Source: Micromonospora violae
Lineage (GTDB): Bacteria > Actinomycetota > Actinomycetes > Mycobacteriales > Micromonosporaceae
Direction: 5' to 3'
Assembly (NCBI RefSeq): GCF_004217135.1
Contig: NZ_SHKK01000001.1
Span: forward strand, 2,914,001-2,978,000
Length of the DNA: 64,000 nt
A program made the translations under genes and the position numbers. Shown here piece after piece: positions 41,996 to 48,905 of the stretch; position 1 is the first letter of the stretch; each line of letters begins with the position of its first letter. The notes under the pieces are model-generated. The model was given only the letters and a program-made list of their open reading frames with translations, was not told where the DNA came from and did not search any database.

Positions 41996-42426
41996 CAGGA
42001 CTCCTCTCGCCGCGCGCCGCTCGACGGCAGGTTCGAGAACATGCGGTCGGCGGCACGCATCGCCTGGGACATGATCTCGTCGAATTCGACCGAGCTGTTC
42101 AACAGGTCGAAGGCCGGCATACCGCCCGGCAGGAACGAGTCGAGCAGCTCCGTCGTACCCGCGCGGGCTTGCGTCCGCGCCGCGTCGATGGTTTCCACCA
42201 GCAGAGCGCCGAGTTCGGCGGGGGCCATCTTCCGGTAGGCCCCGGTCGGGAAGCTGATCTCGACGACGTCACCCTGACCGTCAACGGTGACGCTCACCGC
42301 TCGGTTCTTGGCGGTCAGTGTTGACGCCTTCTCCGCCAGCCGCCGTTCGAACTCGGCCATGGCGTTCTTCTGCTCTTCGAACTCGGCGTACGCCTGTTCG
42401 AACCGGTTGTTCAACGGACTGGACAC
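41995..42426 (-). CDS. YbaB/EbfC-like protein
   Basis: The ~143-residue protein shows the YbaB/EbfC-family arrangement: an N-terminal helix (AYAEFEEQKNAMAEFERRLA), then VSVTVDGQGDVVEISFPTGA, and then a long helix (LGALLVETIDAARTQARAGT). Family members bind DNA as dimers, but short YbaB-like proteins are also common beside actinobacterial T7SS genes and may act there as adaptors. GTG 42426 was chosen because AAGGGAG lies just ahead of it and after the upstream stop. An in-frame GTG at 42453 would overlap the upstream gene without a ribosome site. Confidence 0.82.
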   Translation of the reverse strand: MSSPLNNRFEQAYAEFEEQKNAMAEFERRLAEKASTLTAKNRAVSVTVDGQGDVVEISFPTGAYRKMAPAELGALLVETIDAARTQARAGTTELLDSFLPGGMPAFDLLNSSVEFDEIMSQAMRAADRMFSNLPSSGARREES

Positions 42427-42442
42427 AAGAGCTCCCTTCAGT

Positions 42443-44503
42443 TCAGTAACCACGGCTTTGTCGGCTGGTGCCGCGAGACGGTGCGTACGGCGTGCCGGGC
42501 GTCTGCGGGACGGCGGGTCGAGTGGAGTCCACTTCGGGTCCGTCGAAGGTGTCGTCTCGGCCGATCACCCCGGTCAGCACGTCTGGTTCGGTGCCCCAGA
42601 CCTCTTCTTCCTCGGCCAGCCAGGTTTTCCGCTCGCGGTCCTTCTCCTCGCCGCCGCCGCCCATTCCGCCGCCGCCCATCGGACCCATCGGGCCCATCGG
42701 GCCACCCATCGGCGATCCGGCGGCATAGGGACTTCCGACAGCGGGGATCGCGGCGCTACCGATGCCGCCCGTGGACGTCGCCAGGGGTGCCGGCCCGAGT
42801 GGACCGATCTGCATCCCACCCACACCAGCGGTGGCGCGCTCGCCTGGCATCCCGCCGAAGGAGTCGCCACCGATCCCACCGCCCGTGCCGCCGAACATCC
42901 CCGGCAGCGGCTTCCCGCCCGGCAGGTCATCGGTGTCGATCGTGGTGGGCCCCCCCTCGAAGTCACCGGCAGGGCCGCCGATCAGACCGGAGCCGGGCTT
43001 GCTGTCGTTCGGCGACGGACGTCCGGCGCCACCCGTCGGCGACCCGATCGAACCGAGCCCACCACCGGTGCCGAACCCGCCCGGCGGCAGCGCACCGGTC
43101 CCCCCGGTCGATCCGCCGACTCCACCGAGGCCGGAGCCGGGAGGCAGCCCTGGGGGGTCACCCAATCCCAGGCCATCCCCGGTGGGACCACCGGGGACCC
43201 CCAGATCAGGCACTCCCGCGCCCCCACCGGTCCCGGACTGGACACCATCACCGAGCCCTGGGATCTCGGATTCGAACCCATTCGGCGGCGGCAGATCACC
43301 GAGGCCGGGGCTACCCGGGCCACCGGTGATACCGAGACCATCGCCGGCGCCACCGATATCGGGGCCTTCGCCCGCACCACCGATGTCCGGACCCTCACCG
43401 GCGCCACCGATATCGGGACCGTCACCAGCACCACCACCGATGTCCGGACCCTTACCGGCACCACCGATGTCCGGACCCTTACCGGCACCACCGATATTCG
43501 GAACACCGGCGCCGGTGCCCCCGCCCGTCGGCACCTGGGACGGGGTCAGCATGTTCGTCACAGTCTCGTCGAGGCTGTTCCGGAGAGCACCGTAGATGGT
43601 GCGCATGTTCTGGTCCAGCTCGTTCAGGCCCCGCTGGAAGACGGCATGCATGTCCTGGTTCAGCCGAGCCCACTCGAAATCGAAGGCCAGATTGTATTGC
43701 CCGGTAATGCCGTCCCCGATGGTCAGGGTGAACATCGCGTTGTCACCAGGGCCGCTCACCTGGGCCTTGATCTGGTCCAACACCCGAATGATGATCTCAT
43801 TCGGCTGGTGATGCCAATAAGCCGACCAGTTCGACCAGGCCTGCCGCGCCTGATTCCAGAAATCCTGCGCGGCATGCCCGTTCTTGTGCAGCATCTCCGT
43901 CCAGTTTTGACTCGACTGGAGATCGTCGTGGAGGACCTGCAATTCTTTCCGCATATTCTCCAACGACTCACGGTACGCAGTTGCCGCCGCGCCAGACAAC
44001 CCCGACTGGCCGCCCGCCAGGTCATTGATCTCTCGCCGCAGCTCCCCGATCGCGTGGTTCAGCCACGTCTCCGCGTTGTACATGCTCTCCGCTGCCGTGT
44101 GGAACGACTGCGGATCCAACACCAACGGGGTGGCGGGTGTGAACAGGGTGTCCCGTGACCGGTTCCAGAACTCCTTGTAGAAGCGCTCGTGCAGAGACTC
44201 GCCCTCCCCGCCGACAAACCAGGCGACGTTCGCCCGGACAGTCAGGTACCAGTAGTCCGTGGAATGGTTTCTGCCGTCGGTCGTGCCCAGCCGGCGGAAG
44301 AAGTAGAACTCGTTGTTCTTCTGTGAGTGCTCATTGTCCCCGAACTCGGGGAGGTTGTTGATGTCGATCTGAATACTGGTCAGGTTGATCCACGGGTTGC
44401 TGAGAAATGGGGTGCGGTCAACGGCCGGCATTCCCAGGATCTGCAGCAGCCCGTCCTCCCACTTGATGCTGTCCAGGCCGGTCGCCGGCGTCGGCTGCGT
44501 CAT
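42443..44503 (-). CDS. PPE/AAWKG-like T7SS substrate, 686 aa, Gly/Pro-rich
   Basis: The N-terminal ~320 residues are helical with Trp-rich segments (NNEFYFFRRLG, FWNQARQAWSNWSAYW) and a WXG100-like hairpin (SGAAATAYRESLENMRKELQ). The next ~280 residues are a Gly/Pro-rich region with repeats of GGAGKGPDI and GGAGEGPDI. The C-terminus has RKTWLAEEEEVWGTEPDV and GVIGRDD, a tail pattern I associate with long actinobacterial T7SS substrates. ATG 44503 follows TGAGGAG. It is probably exported through the ESX machine, perhaps with one of the WXG100 proteins, and sits just upstream of the YbaB-like gene (16-bp gap). Confidence 0.85.
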   Translation of the reverse strand: MTQPTPATGLDSIKWEDGLLQILGMPAVDRTPFLSNPWINLTSIQIDINNLPEFGDNEHSQKNNEFYFFRRLGTTDGRNHSTDYWYLTVRANVAWFVGGEGESLHERFYKEFWNRSRDTLFTPATPLVLDPQSFHTAAESMYNAETWLNHAIGELRREINDLAGGQSGLSGAAATAYRESLENMRKELQVLHDDLQSSQNWTEMLHKNGHAAQDFWNQARQAWSNWSAYWHHQPNEIIIRVLDQIKAQVSGPGDNAMFTLTIGDGITGQYNLAFDFEWARLNQDMHAVFQRGLNELDQNMRTIYGALRNSLDETVTNMLTPSQVPTGGGTGAGVPNIGGAGKGPDIGGAGKGPDIGGGAGDGPDIGGAGEGPDIGGAGEGPDIGGAGDGLGITGGPGSPGLGDLPPPNGFESEIPGLGDGVQSGTGGGAGVPDLGVPGGPTGDGLGLGDPPGLPPGSGLGGVGGSTGGTGALPPGGFGTGGGLGSIGSPTGGAGRPSPNDSKPGSGLIGGPAGDFEGGPTTIDTDDLPGGKPLPGMFGGTGGGIGGDSFGGMPGERATAGVGGMQIGPLGPAPLATSTGGIGSAAIPAVGSPYAAGSPMGGPMGPMGPMGGGGMGGGGEEKDRERKTWLAEEEEVWGTEPDVLTGVIGRDDTFDGPEVDSTRPAVPQTPGTPYAPSRGTSRQSRGY
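43350..43505 (-). repeat. 27-30-bp tandem repeats encoding PDIGGAG(E/K/D)G
   Basis: Six or seven nearly identical units encode the glycine-rich linker of the 686-residue T7SS substrate. The units differ mainly at the charged residue. It is a length-variable disordered spacer. Confidence 0.8.
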
Positions 44504-44574
44504 CGTTACTCCTCAATCAACACAACATCGAAGCTGGACCGACCTGTCGTCTGGCTACCGGGTGGGCCGCACAA

Positions 44575-44612
44575 CGGCGCGTACGGCGTGCCGGCGTCTG
44601 CGGAAACACTCG
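44575..44612 (-). pseudogene. Possible remnant of a duplicated T7SS-substrate 3' end
   Basis: The minus-strand sequence CAGACGCCGGCACGCCGTAC matches, with one base deleted, the codons for QTPGTPY near the end of the 686-residue gene (about 42,480-42,510). It lies in the gap before that gene with no reading frame of its own. A decayed second copy of the gene's tail is the simplest reading, but the match is short. Confidence 0.35.
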
Positions 44613-44639
44613 GTTAGCGCAGGGTCTCGAAAGATCGAG

Positions 44640-45080
44640 TCAGTTCGGCTTGGTGGTGTTCGTGCTGGTGCTCGTGGTGTTGGTGCTGGTGTTCGTGGTG
44701 GGGGTCGTCGTGTGCGTGGTGGTGTTCGGCAGACCCACCGTGTTCGCCGTGTTGACGTTCTTGTACTCGGCGTCCTGGCCCAGCCGCAGGTTGACGGTCA
44801 GTGCCCGACTGAGCTTGCCCAGACTGGCCTCGTGGCCGGTGAAAGCCGTGTCGACAGCGCCGCCGACGTCGCGCAACTTGGCCTTGAAGTTGACGCCACT
44901 GGGAAACGCGTCACCACCGGCGGCGACCGTCAGGCTGTTCAACGGAAACCCGTGCGGATGGCCGACATCGACCGGATTGAAGCCGGCGCGGACGGAGTTG
45001 ATGTGAGTGCGCAGCCGGTTGATGCCGTTTCTTGCCGTCTCAAGCCGCTGCTCGTTATAGCTGATACTGGGCATGGGCAC
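44640..45080 (-). CDS. Small T7SS-cluster protein with Thr/Asn-rich tail, 146 aa
   Basis: A helical hydrophilic body (ETARNGINRLRTHINSVRAG, KLRDVGGAVDTAFTGHEASL) of WXG100/EspC size is followed by a ~35-residue tail of Thr, Asn and Ser (NTTTHTTTPTTNTSTNTT). GTG 45080 lies 6 nt after AAAGGAG, and an ATG two codons later is possible. It has no signal peptide or membrane segment. Its position directly after the WXG100 pair suggests an ESX substrate whose Thr-rich tail could be surface-exposed or glycosylated. Confidence 0.82.
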   Translation of the reverse strand: MPMPSISYNEQRLETARNGINRLRTHINSVRAGFNPVDVGHPHGFPLNSLTVAAGGDAFPSGVNFKAKLRDVGGAVDTAFTGHEASLGKLSRALTVNLRLGQDAEYKNVNTANTVGLPNTTTHTTTPTTNTSTNTTSTSTNTTKPN

Positions 45081-45145
45081 GATGAACTCCTTTCATGGAA
45101 TGGACGACGACGTACGCCGGAGCAGACGCTCCGCCGACCTCAGGC

Positions 45146-45189
45146 CCGGAAGGGGCGGCACCGGACGATGCCCGGGCCACCCCTTCCGG
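45146..45189 (-). terminator. Hairpin directly after the WXG100 gene
   Basis: The perfect 10-bp arms CCGGAAGGGG (45146-45155) and CCCCTTCCGG (45180-45189) lie 5 bp beyond the WXG100 stop codon and before the next gene of the same strand. It probably protects or partly terminates the WXG100 transcript, allowing these small proteins to outnumber the downstream products. Confidence 0.6.
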
Positions 45190-45194
45190 ACACC

Positions 45195-45479
45195 TCACTG
45201 GTAAAGGCTCGCGCCCTGCTGGTCCGCCTGCCGCATGGTCGCCGCGATGTCCAGCAGCGCCTTGCTCGCGTGGGCCCCGGCCGCAGTGATCTCACCGTGC
45301 TTGCTGGCCCACTGAAGCTGCGCCGAGGTGTAGGCCTCGACCGTGGCACCGTTGTTCGCCGCCTGGTAGATCTTCATGGCGTTCTCCAGGGCGGCGTACG
45401 CCTGCTCCAGGTTCTGCGGCACCTTCGCGATCTGGGCCGCGGTGGTCTCCATGCGTTCGGGAGTACCGGTGTAACTCAT
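45195..45479 (-). CDS. WXG100-family (ESAT-6-like) protein, 94 aa
   Basis: Size and layout fit WXG100 proteins: helix 1 (TPERMETTAAQIAKVPQNLE), helix 2 after a turn (TSAQLQWASKHGEITAAGAH) with Trp at the bend, and a C-terminal helix (LLDIAATMRQADQQGASLYQ). The strict Trp-x-Gly is replaced by W-A-S. ATG 45479 is preceded by AAAGGAACAGGA. The longer upstream frame overlaps the previous gene. It is expected to form a helical heterodimer with the product of the gene 55 bp upstream and to leave through EccC. Confidence 0.88.
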   Translation of the reverse strand: MSYTGTPERMETTAAQIAKVPQNLEQAYAALENAMKIYQAANNGATVEAYTSAQLQWASKHGEITAAGAHASKALLDIAATMRQADQQGASLYQ

Positions 45480-45534
45480 TCCTGTTCCTTTCCCGTTGAA
45501 AGCGTTGGGCTCGCTGGCAGAGTTTGCGCGGAGA

Positions 45535-45864
45535 TCAGGCGGAGGCCCAGTTGCCCAGGCCGGCACCCACCGACTGGGCGGCGCTCATGTTCGCGTCCTC
45601 AGCGCTGGTGGTGATCTTTCCGGTGGCAAGCACCTTCTGCTCGATCTCGCTGCGCGTGTTCTCGAGCCAGGTGGTCGCGTCATTCAGGGTGGTCAACCCG
45701 TTGTTGTACGCCCGGGCGGACTGACCGGTGTAGTCCCCGGCGAGGTCGGACTTGGCGTTCTCGATGGCGGTCCTCGCGGTCATCAGGGCACTACCCATCT
45801 CACCGAGAGCGTTCCCCAGGGCCACCCGGGTGTGGTCATCTACGCTGATCCCAGGCTGCGTCAC
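45535..45864 (-). CDS. WXG100-like small secreted protein, 109 aa
   Basis: A helical hairpin protein of ESAT-6 size: helix 1 (ALGEMGSALMTARTAIENAK), bend AGDYTGQSARAY in place of W-x-G, and helix 2 (LTTLNDATTWLENTRSEIEQ). It lies immediately upstream of the other WXG100 gene, as in esx pairs. GTG 45864 is preceded by GGAAAGGAAG. An intrinsic terminator lies only 25 bp further upstream, so its transcription start must be very close or it is expressed by read-through from eccB. Partner and carrier roles are inferred from family. Confidence 0.85.
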   Translation of the reverse strand: MTQPGISVDDHTRVALGNALGEMGSALMTARTAIENAKSDLAGDYTGQSARAYNNGLTTLNDATTWLENTRSEIEQKVLATGKITTSAEDANMSAAQSVGAGLGNWASA

Positions 45865-45889
45865 CTTGGTTCTTCCTTTCCTGTCCGGT

Positions 45890-45912
45890 AAAAAACGGCT
45901 CCGGCGGAACCG
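45890..45912 (-). terminator. Intrinsic terminator after eccB
   Basis: On the minus strand CGGTTCC-GCC-GGAGCCG (7-bp stem with one G-T pair) is followed directly by TTTTTT (45890-45895). It lies 13 bp after the eccB stop and 25 bp before the WXG100-like start codon. This is the clearest rho-independent terminator in the window and separates the eccD-eccB unit from the esx unit. Confidence 0.8.
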
Positions 45913-45925
45913 TCCAACTTTGCGG

Positions 45926-47326
45926 CTACCGTCCCTGAACGGCCGACTCGAGCAGCGGACCGGTCGGCAGCAGCTCCAGCAGCCGGCGGGGCACGGGGCG
46001 GGCTCCGGTCGGGGGGTATCCGAGCTGACCAGCCACCTGGGCGGAGGCCAGCGGAAACTTCACGCCGACGTCGGTCACCAGGTAGAAGCCGGAGCCGGCC
46101 GCCTGGTCCTGCCGCCCGGCCAGCACCAGTCCGCCCACCCCCGACTGGGCGGTGATCCGGGCGGCGGTCAGCGACGTGCGGGTCACGCCCGCGCTGTCGG
46201 ATACCGCGTCCGAGGCGGGAACCGGCTGTCCGGCGGTCACCTCGACCCGGCCGTCCGCCATCGTGTGCCGGACACACCAGGTGCCGTCCGTCGGCAGCGC
46301 CGGCAACCGGGGCGGAGACTCCGGCACCCCGGTGGGCAGCACCGCACGGGTGGAGACCGGCAACCGGGCCAGCGCCGCCGGGCTCAGCTCCGACGGCGTC
46401 ACCGCGCGTCCCCCGTACAGCTTCGTGGTCGCCTCATCGGCGGCGACGATCGTGTACGCGAAGCCGTTCAGCTCCGCCAGGCCGTCGTTGAGCAGCAGGT
46501 ACCGCCGCTCCTGCGATCCGGCATCACGGGCCACGAACAGCTCGCCGATCCGGGCCTGCCGGCCGTCGATCATCGGCCCCGCCGAGCCTCGCCCGGCTAC
46601 CGGCACCGGGGTCAGGTCCGGTCCGACCGGCACCAGGTCCAGCCAGCTCGCCTCCACCGGCACCGCACGCTTGTCGTAACCGAACAGCCGGGCCAGCCAG
46701 GGCTGCGTCACCCGTAGCCGCCGGCCCTGCCAGATGAGGAAGGTCTGCCCGCCCGCGGTGGCGACGGCCGCCTCGCCAGGGCCGAGCACGGTACCGCCGG
46801 CCCCCGCGGGCCCACTGATGCTGAGTGTGGTCCCGGTGGACAGGGCGCCGGCCTGGTCCCGCACGGCGAGCGCGCATGCCGTCCAGACCTGCTCCGCTAC
46901 TTTGTCGGGGGCCGGCAGTGCGTCCGGAGCACCGACGATGCCGACCGGCTGGCCGTGCGGCACGCCCTTCAGCGAGTTGCGGGAGACCGAGACGACCCGC
47001 GGTTCCCCGCCGAAGAGCAACCGGGTCGAGGCGTGGTTGAGCACCGGGTGCAGCGCCCCGCCGGCATAGGCGTAGCGGGTGCCGGTCTCCTTCTCCAGGA
47101 CCAGGACGCCCGGGGTCCGCCACCTGGTGGCTCCACCGGGGACGAAGTACCCGTAGACGGCGAACCCAACGATGACCAGGGCCGAGACCAGCAAGCCACA
47201 GATTGTTCCGACGGTCATCCGCCGGTTCGGATTCTCCAGCCCGTCCGGCTCGGCCGCGACCAGCGCACCAGACAACCGGCCCAGCACGTACGACTGCGCC
47301 TGGACTTGATCACGACGGGCCTGCAC
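45926..47326 (-). CDS. eccB: EccB, ESX membrane core component
   Basis: The 466-residue protein starts with the family hallmark QARRDQVQAQSYVLGRLSGA. One membrane helix follows (MTVGTICGLLVSALVIVGFA), then a large extracytoplasmic domain of repeated lobes (LRVTQPWLARLFGYDKRAVP, a CVRHTMADGRVEV segment with one Cys, VPRRLLELLPTGP at the end). EccB forms the extracytoplasmic part of the ESX core complex. The gene begins 3 bp after the eccD stop, so the two are co-transcribed. GTG 47326 is taken as the start because the RRDQVQA motif begins at residue 4. Confidence 0.97.
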   Translation of the reverse strand: MQARRDQVQAQSYVLGRLSGALVAAEPDGLENPNRRMTVGTICGLLVSALVIVGFAVYGYFVPGGATRWRTPGVLVLEKETGTRYAYAGGALHPVLNHASTRLLFGGEPRVVSVSRNSLKGVPHGQPVGIVGAPDALPAPDKVAEQVWTACALAVRDQAGALSTGTTLSISGPAGAGGTVLGPGEAAVATAGGQTFLIWQGRRLRVTQPWLARLFGYDKRAVPVEASWLDLVPVGPDLTPVPVAGRGSAGPMIDGRQARIGELFVARDAGSQERRYLLLNDGLAELNGFAYTIVAADEATTKLYGGRAVTPSELSPAALARLPVSTRAVLPTGVPESPPRLPALPTDGTWCVRHTMADGRVEVTAGQPVPASDAVSDSAGVTRTSLTAARITAQSGVGGLVLAGRQDQAAGSGFYLVTDVGVKFPLASAQVAGQLGYPPTGARPVPRRLLELLPTGPLLESAVQGR

Positions 47327-47329
47327 GGC

Positions 47330-48724
47330 TCAGCCCGCCAGTGCCCGGGCTGCGCCGTACGCACCCAGCAGGGCGAGCAGGACCGGCAGCATGGCGACGG
47401 TGCTGAGCAGCTGCGCGATATCGCCGACCCGGCCCCAGTACGGCATGATCCGGCGGTTCGGCAGCTTGCTGCCGAGCGCGAAGAGCGCCAGCCCGGCGAT
47501 CGGCAGCGAGCCGGCCGCCACTGCGAGCCTCGACAGCGGCGCCGCGTCGGCGAGGGTGAGCAGCGCCATCAGCGCCAGCCCGAGCACGGCGGGCACGGCC
47601 GACGCCAGCCGGTGCCAGGCGCTGGTCATCGGACGCAACGCCAGCAGCCGGACCAGCGCGACCAGCCCGGCGAGCGTCCACGCCGCCCAGCCGTCGGTCA
47701 GCACCAACAGGAGCATCGCGATCGCGGTGGCAAGCCCGTTCCCCAGGTAGAGGCCGGTCATGAAGCGGTCGGCCTGGGCCGTCTGCGCGAGCAGCACGTC
47801 GCTCGGCTCCGGGTCGATCTCCTCCTGCAGGTGTTCCGGCTCGGTGGGCAGCGGGGCGAGCCGGATCTTCGCCAGCTTGAACGCGATCAGCGGAACCGGC
47901 ACGGTCAGCACGGTCGCGAGCACCACGACGACCGCCGCCGCGCTACCCGCGGGCTGGTTGACGAACGCGGCCAGTCCGGCGCCGACGGCCCCGTACACCG
48001 CCGCGCTGAAGACCCCGACGGTGAGCGGACCGGCCCAGCCGAGGAGGAACCCGGCGAGCAGCGCGATCACCCCGGCGGCGACCGCACCGGTGAAGAGCTG
48101 CGCCGAGCCGAGGCTGAGCGCCGCGTCACGCTGCGTGGCGTCCGGTGCGATCAGGCCGGCCAGGAACGCGTAGGCGATCCCGCCGAAGGCCGCGACCAGC
48201 CCGAAGCCACGGTCGCCCGCGGCCCGGGTGCAGCTGAACGCGCCGCCCAGGCAGATCAGCGCGATCAGAGCGGCGGCGAACGCCCGGACGATCGGCGGGC
48301 CGGGCAGCGCCACGACAACAAGTCCGAGCACGAGGAGCAGAACCAGCACACCCAGCGCGGACCACCGGATCATCTCCGGGCGCCAGAGGCCGGCGCGGCT
48401 ACGGACTCCGGTGGCGAGTCCGTCCGCGAGGTCGTCGAAGTGCACGGGTGGAATCTGGTCCGAGCGGGGACGCAGATAGACCTGGTCGCCGTCGTGCAGC
48501 CCGAGGGAGGCGACGCTGCTCTCCTCGGCCAGGGGTGGTTCGCCCAACCGTTGCAGCACCCAGCCCCCGTGGGCCAGCCCCGCGTCGGCCAACCCGTCTC
48601 CCAGATGGGTCAGCAGCACCGGCAGCAGGTCGGCGACCGGCACATCTGCTGGTACGGCAACCTCCAGCTGCCGCTGCGGTCCGTGGACCACGAGGCGGCA
48701 CATGTCGGTGGCGGCAACAGTCAT
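47330..48724 (-). CDS. eccD: EccD, ESX polytopic membrane component
   Basis: The 464-residue protein has an N-terminal ubiquitin-like domain (CRLVVHGPQRQLEVAVPADV through DGDQVYLRPRSDQIP). About 11 membrane segments follow, starting at ALGVLVLLLVLGLVVVALPG. This is the standard EccD plan, the channel-forming scaffold of the ESX core. ATG 48724 was chosen because the ubiquitin-like strand starts eight residues later. The longer frame upstream lacks domain content and overlaps the divergent eccC leader. The gene is divergent from eccC across a 181-bp gap. Confidence 0.96.
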   Translation of the reverse strand: MTVAATDMCRLVVHGPQRQLEVAVPADVPVADLLPVLLTHLGDGLADAGLAHGGWVLQRLGEPPLAEESSVASLGLHDGDQVYLRPRSDQIPPVHFDDLADGLATGVRSRAGLWRPEMIRWSALGVLVLLLVLGLVVVALPGPPIVRAFAAALIALICLGGAFSCTRAAGDRGFGLVAAFGGIAYAFLAGLIAPDATQRDAALSLGSAQLFTGAVAAGVIALLAGFLLGWAGPLTVGVFSAAVYGAVGAGLAAFVNQPAGSAAAVVVVLATVLTVPVPLIAFKLAKIRLAPLPTEPEHLQEEIDPEPSDVLLAQTAQADRFMTGLYLGNGLATAIAMLLLVLTDGWAAWTLAGLVALVRLLALRPMTSAWHRLASAVPAVLGLALMALLTLADAAPLSRLAVAAGSLPIAGLALFALGSKLPNRRIMPYWGRVGDIAQLLSTVAMLPVLLALLGAYGAARALAG

Positions 48725-48905
48725 GACAACCACGACGTGGTCCCCGGGCAGCGGGTTCAAAACGAACCGAACGAAATTCGCCTCACCCCGGCGACACGTT
48801 GACCCGATCGTGGGCGGCATCCGTCGTAATGGTCGGACTCGGTACGGCCACCTCGGCGCCAGTCCAGGAGGCGGGTGTTCTCCCGCGGAGCGGAAGGCTA
48901 TCCCT
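48725..48905. promoter_or_regulatory. Divergent promoter region between eccD and eccC
   Basis: This 181-bp gap must hold promoters for eccD-eccB (minus) and eccC (plus). I could not pick out a convincing -35/-10 pair or operator on either strand. GGAAGG at 48892 serves the TTG start of eccC. Confidence 0.5.
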
